Below are positions 24,126 to 36,954 of a stretch of 64,000 nt of DNA, one piece after another. The notes beneath the pieces are model-generated. The model had not been told where the DNA came from and searched no databases. It was given only the letters and a program-made list of their open reading frames with translations. Every line of letters begins with the position of its first letter. Within the stretch, counting starts at the first letter, position 1. Both the position numbers and the translations under genes were made by a program. This DNA is from Misgurnus anguillicaudatus (taxonomy: Eukaryota; Chordata; Actinopteri; Cypriniformes; Cobitidae): contig NC_073348.2 of the NCBI RefSeq assembly GCF_027580225.2, positions 23,442,001 through 23,506,000 of the forward strand, read 5' to 3'.

Positions 24126-24848
24126 GAAGGGCCTTCAGTCAAACAACAGTCTAATTATAACTTAGGCCCCAAAACTAGGCTAATTGACCACTAAATTTGT
24201 AATATCACACTTCAGCAGACGGGCATTTTCAATCTGTAATTTCCAGAGGGGCGACTAATGAGGAAACGTTTTGTTCAAATTGAGGGGAAACTGTAAAGAT
24301 GGAACCGCTTATTAGAGCATCTTTTGGCAGAAGGGAAAGAAAAGAAATACCCTCTGATATTATTGCTCAGGTGACCGCGTTGTTTTTTACAAGGCCAATG
24401 AGGGCAAACACTCTTGTTGAAATACAGGGACGCAGAGCTCATAAAACAGTGGAAATCACAGATCCTGCAGAAAAGCTTTCATTCCCAATTCCGTGTGAGC
24501 TCACAGCTCACAGACTGCAGGGAAGGATCGATCGTGCCAGGCTGCACACACACGCGCACACAGACACACACACAGACAGGCTAACAGAACCATTTTAGAG
24601 CAGGAATTAAAGCCATTAAGAGAGCAATTTCAGTTCATATAAAAAGCCCATTAACACAGCCATTTAAAACATATAGAGAGGCCATTAACGCTACGTACTT
24701 CTCAAACCCAGACTCGTCTTGCTTTTTCCTTTTAATTGTCGGCAATGTTTATTTATGAGCTCATTTATCAATTTGTTCGCACATTATTTTTCATGAATTT
24801 TACCAAAATTCATGTCCAGAGTCCTTAGAAATGCGGCACACTTATAAC
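24112..24848. other. Intron immediately upstream of the exon, with a CCATTAA cluster and a CA-rich repeat
   Basis: A CA/CACG microsatellite lies at 24544-24578. Between 24611 and 24690 the words gccattaa, gcccattaa, gccattta and gccattaa occur at roughly 10-35 bp spacing, each with an ATTA-type core. No transposon recognised. Confidence 0.5.
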
Positions 24849-25277
24849 CAGTGGCGGCGGTGACTTCTTTTTTCGAGGGAGCTCGATGCGAAGTTCATCA
24901 CAACATGTATGTAGCCCGTCATGTGTGTGGTTTGTAATTTCAAAATATGTGATCTGCGCGTCAAGTTATCATATGTGCATCACGTGTCTTGTCAAAGTAA
25001 GTGCCTGCTGCAGACGTGTCGAAATGGTTTATGATAAAACAGACGTTTGCGTTTGCCAGATACTCGCATAATCTCATGTGTAATCACAGTTTACTGTTAA
25101 GGAAGTGTTGTGCGTGTATTTTGTCAACGTGAGCATCTCTTTTATCATAAACGGTTTTGACGTGTGTGCAGCAGGCACTTATTTTGATAAAACACGTGAT
25201 GCACATGGTTCACATAACGCAACAAACACATATTTGTAATTTGCGTCCCTCGAATGAATAGTCACGAGCCGCCACTG
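24849..25277. mobile_element. hAT-like MITE (CAGTGGCGGC ends)
   Basis: Perfect 8-bp duplication CTTATAAC at 24841-24848 and 25278-25285. Ends cagtggcggcggtgact and agtcacgagccgccactg are inverted repeats. The CAG...CTG termini and 8-bp duplication identify hAT. A diverged copy lies at 50061-50486. Confidence 0.9.
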
Positions 25278-25289
25278 CTTATAACAACG

Positions 25290-26082
25290 GTAATCCATGC
25301 ATTGTGACTAGTCAGTTAAAACACTGTAACACTTACATACAGTACTACATACAGAAAATGTGTAGCTTCTTACGTCGCAATACATTCATAATTGAAAGTA
25401 GCTAACTGCACAACTACATAAACTACATACTGTATGGGGGAGTAGGTTATACAATTAACTTCAACATTATCTATCTGACTATCAGTGTGATCGACTAATT
25501 TTTATTTTTAACAAGTTAAGTATATAACGTGATTGTTTTAATGTACAGATGAAAAGTATTCTGTATGTATATGAATATGCAAATTTGGGGCAGCTGCATT
25601 TAAAAGAGGAAACAAAAATAGTAAAAACAGCTGCAATGAGTTGTTTCATTTTAACATCACAATATTTTTTAGATTAAAAAATAAAGTGCAAGGAGTTCCA
25701 GAAGTACAATTGTGATGATTATAATGAATCATTTTACTACTTCCCAACACTATTTAAGAGAGACATAACTAGAAAAACATCTTATATAGCCATGGTGATG
25801 CTGTATGACCAAAGAAGGCTTTGTAGTTAAAGTTCCCAAGAACAGGAAAGTCCCGGTTGCATTGTGATGTATTTCCGAGTGAAACGGAATATCACACCCA
25901 GAAGGATAAAGCGTGCGTGGTTTGTGTTTCCACTGCGAATTGATTAGATATGGAAAAGTAGGCGTGTCATTTAGAAATGGAACTTGCGGGGTTAACAAAT
26001 GCTCCGCCCAAGGCGTCTAGCTGACCTCATCAGAGAACGATCACAACAAGAGGGTGGATGTACATTTTCAGATTTTGAAGTT
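25290..26082. other. Intronic sequence, no gene seen
   Basis: Nothing recognised; AT-rich. Confidence 0.4.
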
Positions 26083-26086
26083 TTAA

Positions 26087-26183
26087 AGGGCACATGAATA
26101 AAAAAAGACCTACACATATTAATTGTTTATAACGAACACTGCGATATTCCAATAAAAAAATAAGAATGTGATTTCATAGGGAC
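26087..26183. mobile_element. Small TTAA-flanked MITE
   Basis: TTAA at 26083-26086 and 26184-26187. The ends agggcacatgaat and tttcataggga are weak inverted repeats. Only 97 bp, probably internally deleted; a related gacacatgaataaaa block occurs at 34646-34666. Confidence 0.5.
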
Positions 26184-26189
26184 TTTAAG

Positions 26190-29170
26190 CTATAATAGTA
26201 AAAAACTAATAAGCCAGCATACCACATGGGCACCTTCATCCAAAACACAACATATGCTGGCGATCAGCTATGCTGTTTTCTCGGCAGGGAAGTTAGTAGC
26301 GGCACACTACTTTTAGTTAGTTATTCCCCATCACTGCTCTTTATTCTCTCAGACTCATATGAGTTGTAGGCCTGTTCTCGGCATGCTCCCCTGTGCCTTG
26401 GTATTTATGGTTAGTGAGGAACTGAAGTGCAAAGAGGAACAATCTCACTGCACAGTAATTACATCGACTTCCTTAGCAAACTCAAACATGGACTCACAGC
26501 ATGAATCCCTCTGTTGTCTATCAAAGCTTTCACATGAAGAGTGAGATATAGAAGGGAGACTATAGGGCTTTTGTCTCGGGGCAGAAACTTCTAATGTAGT
26601 TCTTCTTTTAATTTAGTTATTAATTTGTAGCCTTTGATGTGCAATGACCCACATGCAATGAACAACATTCTTTGGGTGGCAGGCTCTGTAGTCCCTGTTT
26701 TATCTTTCGTGAAATGTGCTTATCATACTTTCTAGCAAATGCAAATGGCACTGCTTGATCGTTGTAAAGTGATGGGGTGATTACAAGGCTACAAGTAGTG
26801 TGCAAATTGTAGTGTTTGATCTACTGTAAGGGACATACTGAAAGAAAAATCCCCAATTTCAGTTTTATTAGAGAAAGAGCATTATTATGGTTATGAGATT
26901 TTAATCGCTAATATTATTGCTATCCCAGGTACCATTCTGGGGTAATGGCATTGTCAGCGACAGGAACTGTGGTTCAAAGCAGACACGTTACCATTTAAAC
27001 CTAAGAGATGCATTTAGTTGTTTAAATATGGATTCTTGCTTAAACTGCTCCTAAAGGCATTGCTTAAGAGTCAGCAATTTTTCTACCCTGAGCGCTGGAA
27101 GCAGCAGCTCTGCGGTTCTACAGATAAGGTAGAGTCTCAGCACTGAGTCTCGCCTTTATCTTCCTCCAGGGGGAGCACTGGAGAGCTTTAATGTGAGTGA
27201 AGATGGGGGTGACAGGGCCCTGGCTTTGACTGAAAGTGAGATCGCCTCTAGCCAGTGCAAGTTCAGCACTGATGCTTGGGTTAAAGCAATCCCTGATTAG
27301 AATCGACCTGCATGGATTTTGATGACTATAAATGGAGTACAGCTGGGTGTCAAGATGGAGATTGAATTGGAGAAAGAAGGCCTTGTAATGGAGCAAGTGG
27401 CTTTCAAACAGTCTTGGATTGGGGAGAGTTTTGGATTGAAAAGCGAGTCTTGGATTGAAGAGGGTCTTGGATTGGATAGACAGGCTTGGACATGTAAAGA
27501 GAATCTTGGATTGAAGAGAGTCTTGGACTGGAGACTCAGACTGAAGAGAGAGGGAGTGTTGAGAGACTTGGACTGTAAAAGTAAGTGCTAATCTGCTGGA
27601 AACAAATGGAGAACTGTAGAAGGGTTACTGGGGCTGGCTGTAAAATTGGACTGGCCACAAAAAGATTGGACAAAGTAGAGGGGGAACGAGATATCATAAA
27701 ACAGACAATGGGACCCTGAAGGAAGTTGAGCATGAACAATAGATGGTGAACCTAGAAGTGAATGATGAGGAAATAAATGGAAACTGGACACTGTGCTTAG
27801 ATTGGAAAAGATTAGAAAAATTGCAAGGAGTTGAGGTCAATAGGAGGAATAATAAAAACATCCTATATTGAATGAATGTGTATTTCACACTTGACAGAAA
27901 TGAAGGCCTATAGATACTGCAGCAGACAGAGTCTCATGAGTACGAGAAAATGGCATTCGTGAGACTGGGGTGTCGTGCCTCAGAGCGAGTAATGAAGTGT
28001 TGCCAGATATCTGTCTATTCATCATTCACAAGGTGTGGTTTGAGGTGAAATACTCCACAAATGGATAGCCGATACACGGGCTGGTTTAAGCTGCAGGCGG
28101 AGCGGCGAAACCAAGCTTTTCCTACCAGTGATTCATTCAACCCATTACTCCTGCATGCTGTCATACCAAATGGCGTGAACTATGAGATTTGTCATTAGAA
28201 GTGGCAGCTCGATCCCCTGCACTCCTCATACGGCCAATGCAGGCTTTTACTGTGTCAACGCTGTTGGAGCCCCAAACCTTGTACCGGTTTGAAACAGACT
28301 GCTTTAGAAGTGTAGCTTTCAAGAGAGAGAGAGAGATAACTATTGGCGGAGAAACTTTCTTGTCTCTCAGGCGCAAAGGGGTTTGCATCTACCAAGCTTT
28401 GCTGGTGCAATTAGCCAACAGCGAATGCTAAACATGTCTGACAATAGCTTTCTCTTGCCATCTCCTATTTCAATCCTGAGCTTCCTCTCGGTTCATGCTT
28501 CACTCTTTCCTCTCTTTCATGACCACCCCCACTATATTGCTTCCCCGTTTATCCGTCTCTGTGTCTCTTTGATAAGACTAGACTCTTTGAAGACCCTCGT
28601 GCCACACTACTTGCCTCCAAGCAATTGCACCTACGAAAAACTGAGAAACTCTGGGAAGATGAGGTGAGAGTCATAAGTATAGAACATAAGAACGAATCCG
28701 TGTGCGCCTCCACCCCCCTCTACTCCGCTCAGCTCTCCGATTTTATGCTGGCTGCATCTCTTCCGAGGTGCACTTCTTCATTGTCATGTTTGTTTGCGCA
28801 GCTCATTTTTCCTCTGCTCTACATGCCTTCTAAAGAAGCGGCTCATTGATCCTCGCACACGCCCGCAGCCCTGCAGCCTGAATGCTCGCTCAGATCCCCT
28901 TTAACTAAAGCATGGTGTGCAAGAGTTCACCCACTGACTTTAACCAAGCGAGAGCGTCGGGGTTCACACTACATCTCCTACTCAGTGTGGGGGCACGAGG
29001 GCAGGAAAGATCTCTAAATTAACCATAGGACAGAGGCTGAGAAAACAACTTTCAACATCATATCCACATAATACATCACAACAGACCTTTGCAAAAACTG
29101 TACAAATAATTGGCTTAAAAGCATAATCTTTTTTTATGCTAGAAGGCAAATAAAAACAGAAATAGTGTAA
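26190..29170. other. Low-repeat intronic sequence, no gene seen
   Basis: It contains the short purine-rich repeat at 27413-27575. The frames at 28189-28431 and 28383-28667 resemble no protein and have no splice context. Confidence 0.5.
27413..27575 (+). repeat. Degenerate minisatellite of 'cttggattg' words
   Basis: The words cttggattg, tttggattg, cttggacatg and cttggactg recur seven to eight times with purine-rich spacers of variable length. The Leu/Trp-rich frame at 27319-27591 is a product of this repetition. Confidence 0.7.
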
Positions 29171-29174
29171 TTTT

Positions 29175-29400
29175 AAAAGGAGTCCACAGGTCTCTCAGGG
29201 TTTTCGAGTTAACTCCAAGGGGTCTGTGGAGAAGACATATAAAACGCCGCCATGTTTCTACAGTAGCCCTAAGCGGACACACTGTTCTATAGAGTGCTTT
29301 TGTTACTACGCTGTATCAGTGTTTGTCCTGCGGCGGCTACCATAGGTGCACTATGCATTTTGGAAAGGAGGGGTGAGCTGTGGACTGCACCTTTAAATAC
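29175..29400. repeat. Probable dispersed repeat
   Basis: Blocks such as cgccgccatgtttctacagtagccc and ggactgcacctttaaat resemble a family that also includes 3306-3541. Boundaries are not visible. Confidence 0.35.
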
Positions 29401-29419
29401 AAGACAAATAAGATGGTTC

Positions 29420-30575
29420 AGTGCTATCAGATGGCACAGCCAACATCTAATCCATTCCCTTTATTCAGTGTTTAGACTAGAAAAAACAAAATAACTGAAT
29501 TGGCAATTGAATTATCGGTGTATAGCCTACTTCCTAGACCACAATGGCTGTCATGGTTGACCAAGCTGTTAACCTTTAAAAACTCTTTGGATTTGTGTCC
29601 ATTGGCGGGACAAGAAGCAAAACAAACATTAATCGACACTCCTATCCATCTCAACTATTCTCCATTCACACCATTTAAATTCAAACCTGCCTTTCCAGTT
29701 CCTTCACACCCTCTAAATTTAACCTCTCTCTCCACTTTATTCTCACCTGGCATCTGTCTCTCCCTCACCATCTCTACATGTCTCCCCACCCCACCTTTCT
29801 GAAACTAGTCCGCCATTGGGATTTGGAGGAAATTGAATTGAATTATGAAGGAATTTCTCTGCAGTTCGATTGGCATCATTTCCCCCCTCACAATAGAACA
29901 TCATTCTCATATCTCTTCGTGTGAGAGAATGAAAATAGGCCTGGGCGCCATTCTCTCTCTCTCTCATCCTTTTAAATTGAATTTTTCATATCAGAGGGCA
30001 CCCGAGACATCCACAGATTCTTTTAGGACTGGGGAGAAAAACCCATTTCATAAAATATGAGAGGTAGGCTATATAACTGTGATTCTCAATGTGAAAAACT
30101 TCACGGCGTAGCATAAATAATAAAACAATAGGACACCGGTTATATTTTATAACATTAAATGGAGAAGCTGTATCAGTGGTGCATAAGTGTCCAGTTTTTG
30201 AATAGTACAGTTTAATCTGAGCCGATCAGACCCTTATTTCTGCATTAGGCCTAAGGCCTTTTCCCAAAGGAATGTACTTTTCAATCCCACTGCAAGTGTT
30301 TGCTTCTGGGGGGGGTTGTTGTCTTAAATTGCATTTCATTTGTGTGGTGTTCTGAAAGTCCTTGTTTTTGAAAATATTGAGTGACTGCGAGGCAGCAGGA
30401 ATATTAAGCTGCATTGAGAAGGTGGAGGGGATAAAGAAAGGCACTTGAGAAATTAATCCTCTGTATCCATTCCCAAGTGGACACCTTTTTTCCTAACCTC
30501 CATTTTTAGAGTTAATTCCTCTGCCCCTATAGCTTCTGGCTGAAAAGCATGAATGGAGATCAATCTCAAATTGCT
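29420..30575. other. Intronic sequence, no gene seen
   Basis: Pyrimidine-rich 29690-29800 on the plus strand. Nothing else recognised. Confidence 0.45.
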
Positions 30576-30579
30576 TTAA

Positions 30580-30827
30580 AGGGATAGTTCACCCCTGGCT
30601 TCATTTACTCACCCTCATGTTGTTCTAAACCTGTATGAGTTTCTTTATTTTGTTAAATATCTAAAAGAAGATATTTTGATAAATGATGGTAAGTTTACCA
30701 TGTTTTCCTACTATGGAAATCAATGAGTATTGTGTGCTTACCATCTATGAGTAAAATGTCTTCTTTTGTGTTGAACAACATGAAGGTAAGTAAAGACTGA
30801 ATTTTCATATTTGGGTAAACTACCCCT
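30580..30827. mobile_element. MITE of the GATAGTTCACCC family, TTAA-flanked
   Basis: TTAA at 30576-30579 and 30828-30831. The left end agggatagttcacccctgg pairs with the right end tgggtaaactacccct. It contains the family core cctcatgttgttctaaacct. Confidence 0.85.
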
Positions 30828-30834
30828 TTAAGGA

Positions 30835-31765
30835 ACTGATATATAGAGCCATATTTTAATGATCTAAGCGCATTGTTTAAAGCATGCCGCACGGTCTAAA
30901 TGGGCGTGTCCGATTCCACTTTTGCTAATTAACGACAGGAAAAATGGTTTATGCGCCAAGCACATGGTCTGAAATGGTTGTTCCTATTTTCATAATGAGT
31001 TATGGGTGTGTTTTGAGCGTAACGTGCAATAAACCAATGAGAGTCTCAGCTCTCATCCCCTTTAAAAGCCAGTTGCACTGGCACCATGCCGATTCCCTAT
31101 TTAGATGGCAGAATTTGTAAACTGAAACATTTAGTGGAGGAAAAAAACACAAGTTTAAGATTGATATAAAAAATTGCATTGTTCTCATTTGTATAGATTT
31201 TTTTTTTAATTACAACTTTTAAAAGCCATTTTCTTTCAGTCATGGAAGTAAAAATAGCTGAATTTAAATTTCTGTAAATGTATTGATATCCTACATAGTC
31301 CCTGTAATCTCATAAAATAGTTTGCAAATATGCAAGAAAAGGTTTGTACTCAAAAAATACTTTATTTGTAACAAACAAGAGATAAAGAATTTGCAAACGT
31401 GCGGAGAGCTGTTTCAGCACTCGGACAGTGCCATGGTTTTTTTAAAGTATTACTTAAAAATGTTTCTCATCTCAGTATATCCACAGGTACAGAGTCATCA
31501 TATACAATAAATCTGTGGGGTAGAATTAAAAAAAAATAGATGCATTTGTTTAAAGCAAAGCATTTATTTACTTACCAGGCTACAGGTGAAGCAGTTTTTT
31601 TACGCCTTTTATCGTCCTCATTTATGTCCAAGAGACTCAATAATGATCTTTTACATTTAAATCCTTTAATTGTTTTAATTTAAAAGTGTTTTTTTGCTGC
31701 TGCGCATCTGTGTGTGAGCAAACCTGCGTTGTCGTCCCGTTTATAGGCGCATATTACTAACACGC
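30835..31765. other. Intronic sequence, no gene seen
   Basis: AT-rich, no clear element ends and no exon. Confidence 0.4.
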
Positions 31766-31772
31766 TCTTTAA

Positions 31773-31974
31773 AGGCGGAGTGCATGATGTTTGAAAGCCA
31801 ATGTTGATATTTGAAATCACCTAAACAAACACGCCCCTACCCCAATAGAATCTGTTGATAGACCCGCCCCACACATACGCAACCCGGCATTTGATTTGAT
31901 TGGCTATAAGTGTGTTTTGGTAGTCGGCTCGTCTAATTTTCCAAAGCGTTTTTCAAACATCGTGGACTCCGCCT
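31773..31974. mobile_element. AGGCGGAGT MITE, copy D, TTAA-flanked
   Basis: TTAA at 31769-31772 and 31975-31978. Ends aggcggagtgcatgatg and catcgtggactccgcct are inverted repeats. It shares the diagnostic segment around gcatttgatttgattggcta with copy E. Confidence 0.9.
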
Positions 31975-31979
31975 TTAAA

Positions 31980-33578
31980 TAACAAAAACAATATTGCGCC
32001 ATAGACTTAAGACCAGTTTTTAGTTGCCTCAAAATAGCAACACGCCAACAATGCGCCTGAACACACCTGGTTTTCAGACCAGAACGCCCATGGATGCAAA
32101 ATTGGGTGCAAATGCATTTGCTATTTAAACAACATTGCGCCATGTTGAAACTAGCAAAAGACACTTGTGTCGCCACATGTATGATAGGGCCCATAATGTT
32201 ATTGCGGCAACAGATGACAAAGACTTTATCACAAGACTTTAGAAGCTTCCCTAGAATTGTTCTTTTACATCACTATTAATAGGCTATGATATGAAGGCCA
32301 CAAAGATAGTACTCGATTGATAGTTCACTTTAAAAAAAAATCCCTACACTCTTATTGAATAGACTGAGATGACTAACCACACTTTGAATTTTCCCAATGT
32401 ATAAAATGATAGAGAGAGCATATTAAAAAATGATGTTTAATTAGAAGCTAGAGAGCTCTTTCATCTCCAGCACAGAGCGTTCTGCCACGGCCATGGAACT
32501 AGGACGAAACTCCTCTATTGATCCATCCGAGTGGACCCGAGGTTTGGCAGCAGCCTAACTGTGTTCAACCAGCCGTGAAAAATAGCGCTTAGAAATGTTT
32601 TTATCTGCATCAAGGTTGGCTCGCTCGCATGCCTTTTCCTTGCTTTTGAAATGGGAAGGACGCCTTGTCCGGGGTGCTGTTCGCAACTATCAAAGGGATT
32701 CTAAGACCCCAAGCAAATACATCAACAAATCTATTCACATCTCATCCTCCGCCCTTTTTAGCCGGTGGTTGGGAAACACGGAGGGGGACTGATGAATTTG
32801 CAGCTCTGTCCTTTTAAAGAATTAAAAGATGATTACAAATGGGTGACTACAGCCACGGCTTCAGCTGGGTCTACAATTGAGGGAGGTTAGTCTCTGACAA
32901 AGAAAACGTAGCAGAATAAAACTCACTGCCGTAAGCCAGAAACAAACTATCTTGAAGCCTGGTAATCAGAAAGCATTGATCCGACATTTCCAATTAAGTG
33001 AGGATGCATGTAGAGTTGAAGAGTTTGTGATTATGCATTCATGCGTGTGCGTGCAAAGGCAAAGTGTTTGTCTGTGCTTAGTGTGGTGTGATAATGGCTT
33101 AAAAGTCAAGGCTTTCGCTCGCTCGCTCTATTCACCTCCTCTCTCATGCTGTTTTCTCTTTGTGCATTTTAATTCAAACTAAAACAAGTGAACCAAATTC
33201 CTACATTGTTCTGTTTTAGTTTGAGAGCAGGCGCTGAATCTGTGCCTACTGAACTCAGCAGAAAAGTCATCATTCATAAAAATCTACTTATAATAAAGGG
33301 CATTTTGATTATGGAACCTGATTGGATGGGTCACATTTGCAGCACATTAGTTAAATTCTATAGTGTCGTGCCAAATGCTTGGCAACAATACCAGCCTACA
33401 TTTAGGATAATGAACTGCATTACTTGGCAGAAGAATTGTTTAGAATGACTTCTTTTTGTGTGGCGTCTTTAATCAAATTGCTGTTACCACTATTATGCGT
33501 TCTGTTAGGCCTATACAGTCCTTACCTAGAGAAATAAATGGAAAGCGTATGGATTACTGTTTTAGTATCATGTTTTTA
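31980..33578. other. Intronic sequence, no gene seen
   Basis: Bases 32100-32200 show weak repetition of attgcgcca words. Nothing coding recognised. Confidence 0.4.
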
Positions 33579-33583
33579 ATTAA

Positions 33584-33900
33584 AGGGGACAGAGAATGAA
33601 AAACCATTTTTTCCTTGTCTTTGTTGAATAATGGTAGTCTACCCACATACAAAAAGTGCCAAACATGCTAAACATCTCAGTTTCATAGAAATTCCTCTTT
33701 TAGAAATGTCAGCCAGAAAATGGCCCAATATGAAAAACTGATGCTTATGACATCACAGGCATCTAACTGCCCTTCCACTTTAAAATAATTGGCTACATTT
33801 TTTGAGTGGCAGCAAAGTCAGCCAATCAGAAATGAGATTGCAAGTTAAGCCAGTAGGGGGAGCCAAATAGGTGCAGAACCACTTGTTTAAAATCCCCCAC
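33584..33900. mobile_element. AGGGGACAGAGAATG MITE, left part
   Basis: TTAA at 33580-33583 followed by aggggacagagaatgaaaaa. It ends in agtagggggagccaaatagg...ccccaccct where the TTAA-flanked repeat begins. The 3' end of this host was not identified. Confidence 0.6.
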
Positions 33901-34375
33901 CCTAATTGACGAGATATCTCGTCAATTAAGAGAAAACGCTTCCCCGCCAATGACAAGATTTTCCGTCTTTCCGCAATACTGCTATTATCCACCACTTCCG
34001 CAACTTATACAACCCGGAAGTATCGCCTCACGTGAAAGAGAAAGAACTCCGTGTATGTTTTAAAGATCGCTCTGCATCTGATCTCTATCAAAAGTCCTTC
34101 ACAAAAATGGAATTATTTCAGCTTTTTGCTCAAAATTGGGTGTTTTTGAAGAAACCTACCCATGTTTGAGAGGTGATTACAAGAGAACTAATAGAGGTAG
34201 GATGAAACGTTTTTTTTTTTGTTTGAAAGCAGAGGGTCTGTTCTTTCATCTGATATATTGTTTGTTTATATATTTAAAGAAGAAAATTTTCTGAAAGGCA
34301 TTAAACTTTTGTGAAAATCATGAAAAATGCTGGCGCTGGCTGGCAACTTTTTTTAAAAACGCTAGCGGGAAAGAG
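33901..34375 (+). mobile_element. TTAA-flanked CTCTTTCCCCGCC repeat, uninterrupted copy
   Basis: It starts in the palindrome ttgacgagatatctcgtcaa and ends gctagcgggaaagag before TTAA (34376-34379); the first ~15 bp of the terminus are missing. It contains gcagagggtctgttctttca and tgatatattgtttgtttata, which gives the empty site for the insertion at 48054-49259. Confidence 0.75.
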
Positions 34376-34379
34376 TTAA

Positions 34380-34740
34380 AGTCGCCATGAAACGGAACTA
34401 GCAAGTGTCTTATTATCCCAGTGGTGACGCATATCAGAGTTAAACTGCTTCTGAAAATGAAAAAAGAAAGGTCTGGACTTGAATTCGTCCATCGAAAATT
34501 GATTGGACAGTTGGAAGTTGCCTCATTTTGCTATTTGCTAATCGCTGCAATCTTTTCCCGGGCACCGCCCACCCACCATACCCCGTGACCGGAAGTAAAG
34601 AGATATTGTAGTGAGGAGATTAGCGTTTTTGATTAAAGATTATTAGGACACATGAATAAAAAAAAAAGATGAAGCTCAAAGATAAGTCATTTGTAAAAAA
34701 AATACCACAATATTAACAATATTAAAAGAAAATTATTTTT
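34380..34740. repeat. Probable dispersed repeat
   Basis: The agtcgccatgaaacggaact start directly after TTAA, the ccggaagtaaagagatattg block and gacacatgaataaaaa are familiar repeat words. The ends are not resolved. Confidence 0.4.
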
Positions 34741-34877
34741 TTTATTTAAATTTTATTGTGATTTTAATATTTATGTATAGATAAACACACATAGTACTTT
34801 TAGAGTACTTTTAAGAATGTCTTTTTTAATGTAGCAAGACTATTAAGTATGTGTTTAACTTTAATTGTATTGTTTAA

Positions 34878-35122
34878 AGGAACAGTATGTAAGAAATTTA
34901 TATCAATTAATCATACAATGGTCCTGATATGTCACTAGACATTAAGAAATCATTTTCATTTCAAATACTTATATCACTGACAACAGTGGTCTGGCCAGGA
35001 TATTGTCATTTAAAAAGTGGAGTTGCAGCACTCAACTGATGTTTATGTTGTCATTTTGTGTATTGGCCACGAGCTGTGTGATTGTAGTACCAGCTTTAGC
35101 CACAATCCTACATACTGTTCCT
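34878..35122. mobile_element. AGGAACAGTATGTA MITE, TTAA-flanked
   Basis: TTAA at 34874-34877 and 35123-35126. Ends aggaacagtatgtaagaa and cctacatactgttcct are inverted repeats. Copy 50491-50713 is the same family in the opposite orientation. Confidence 0.9.
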
Positions 35123-35129
35123 TTAAGAT

Positions 35130-36469
35130 CTTTAGTTTTTAATTCACATGATTCATAATACAAACCGAACATTATACAGAGAGTGCGGATATGCCATTTT
35201 ACCTAATGCTTCAACTCCTCTGTCCTTGCGTCTTCCCTCACATCCTAGGTGGGTGGAGCTAAGATGCAAGAAAAGGAAGCAAGGAAAGGAAACGAGGATG
35301 CACAAAATAAGAAGCACCCCTTGTAGTACACTGCAAAGTTGCTTTGGATAAAATCATCTGCCAAATGCACAAATTCAGAAGAAAACCCCATAATGTCAAT
35401 CCAATCTAACACATCTGATTTAATCCATTATCTTGTGAGCAGAGTGCTACATGACTGAAACAGGTGTGTCAGATAAGAGGGGCTATTAGGGGTCTTCCAA
35501 GAATACGGTAGGAATTACTGGATTAATTTGATAATGGCACAATCATTTCACAAAATAAAAAAATAAATGCCTAGGTATTTCCTACAAACTGCTGAGAATC
35601 TGTACAAATTGAATGCAAGCATGAATTTATGCCTGAACCTTCTGTCAGGCAAATATTGAAATGCACTGACCTTCACAATTCAACCCTCTGCTGAAAACCA
35701 GTATTTTCATTAAGCAGAGCAATTCGACCCTAGAAGCAGATTTTTCTTGCTTTTGGATCTTTGTTCATAGATGGCTCATCGTCTCTCATGGAAATCAAAG
35801 AGTGAGTCAGCTAGCTGGGGATTAGATAGGCAGACGGGGTGGGAGACAAGATCTCTCTGAGCAGGAACTGTAGACTTGAATCTGCATTTAGTTATACATC
35901 AGTGTTATGCAGCCAATCAGAGAGCTGGGATTTGAGGTCTTGTCTTTACTGAGCTTTACCGGGGTGTTTGTAGGTCAGTGGGCTAATCGAGAGCCAGGGG
36001 TGATCGGAGTCTGCAGCCAGCCCTGACCTCCATTACATTACTGCAGGACATTTATTGAGATCCAGATAGTGAGAAAGACAGAAATACCCATTAGTACCAT
36101 GTTAAAGCAATTCAGTCCAGTGAATTCTGACCACAGACTCCAGGATGGGAGCAGAGAGATGCCCTTAGCCTATATGTAACGCAGCACATCCGCGGCTATA
36201 ACACTTCAGGGAACTTATCAGTGCACCCATCCCGTCAAATACACAATGAGCTTTCAACTCCTCTCAAATGTGCACTGATCCTCACAGCTGTAACCACGAT
36301 AGATGTTTTTACAATTGGCTTGGAAAGAAAGGGAACAAAAATGGCAAAAAGGACCCGACACATGGTCTCGATCCCTGCGGATACATGCAGCCATACCATA
36401 TTTTCCAGTCTGCGAATCTGGGGAACGCTACATGTGTTATAACCACTTCCAGCCAGTAGGGATCAGGAA
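35130..36469. other. Intronic sequence with a SINE tail fragment
   Basis: Bases 35338-35372 (gttgctttggataaaatcatctgcc...) are a plus-strand SINE tail. No gene recognised. Confidence 0.45.
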
Positions 36470-36473
36470 TTAA

Positions 36474-36948
36474 AGGAACAATTCACCCAAAAATAACAAA
36501 AATGTTTATCTTCTCTCGTGATTTCCCAATCTGAATGACGTTCAAGCAACTGTTTTGCTTTCATGCAATGAAATGAATGGTCCAAAAATGACTATAAGCC
36601 CCATAAAAGTAGTTTATATGACTAGTGCACACAGTCCCTAAATGATGCCCTCTGCCATCTCATTTGCGTAATTTAAATGCTTCATATCAAAGCGCACGTC
36701 ATTTTGCCATTACAGTACATCAAACAACATTTACTCCTATGTGTCTTGTCATTGACATTATAGCTGGCACAGTGCGTCTTGATGTGCAATGTTTCAAAAT
36801 TACACGGATGGGAGAACGATTTGAGAATGGGGAAAGCATGTAGATCAGTCAGTTAATGTTTATTATTGTTTTGCAGAAAAACGAAAGTCATATGAGTTTG
36901 AAGAACATAAATGATGAGAAAATTTCCATTTTTATGAGAACTGATCTT
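36474..36948. mobile_element. Diverged MITE of the GATAGTTCACCC family
   Basis: TTAA at 36470-36473 and 36949-36952. The left end aggaacaattcacccaaaaa pairs weakly with the right end agaactgatctt. The interior includes catatgagtttgaagaacat, a family word. Confidence 0.6.
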
Positions 36949-36954
36949 TTAACT

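Noticed and set aside
23868..24194. 108-codon frame on the plus strand opposite the protocadherin exon
   Set aside because: It is the antisense shadow of a well-supported minus-strand exon with a correct splice acceptor and a known family motif.
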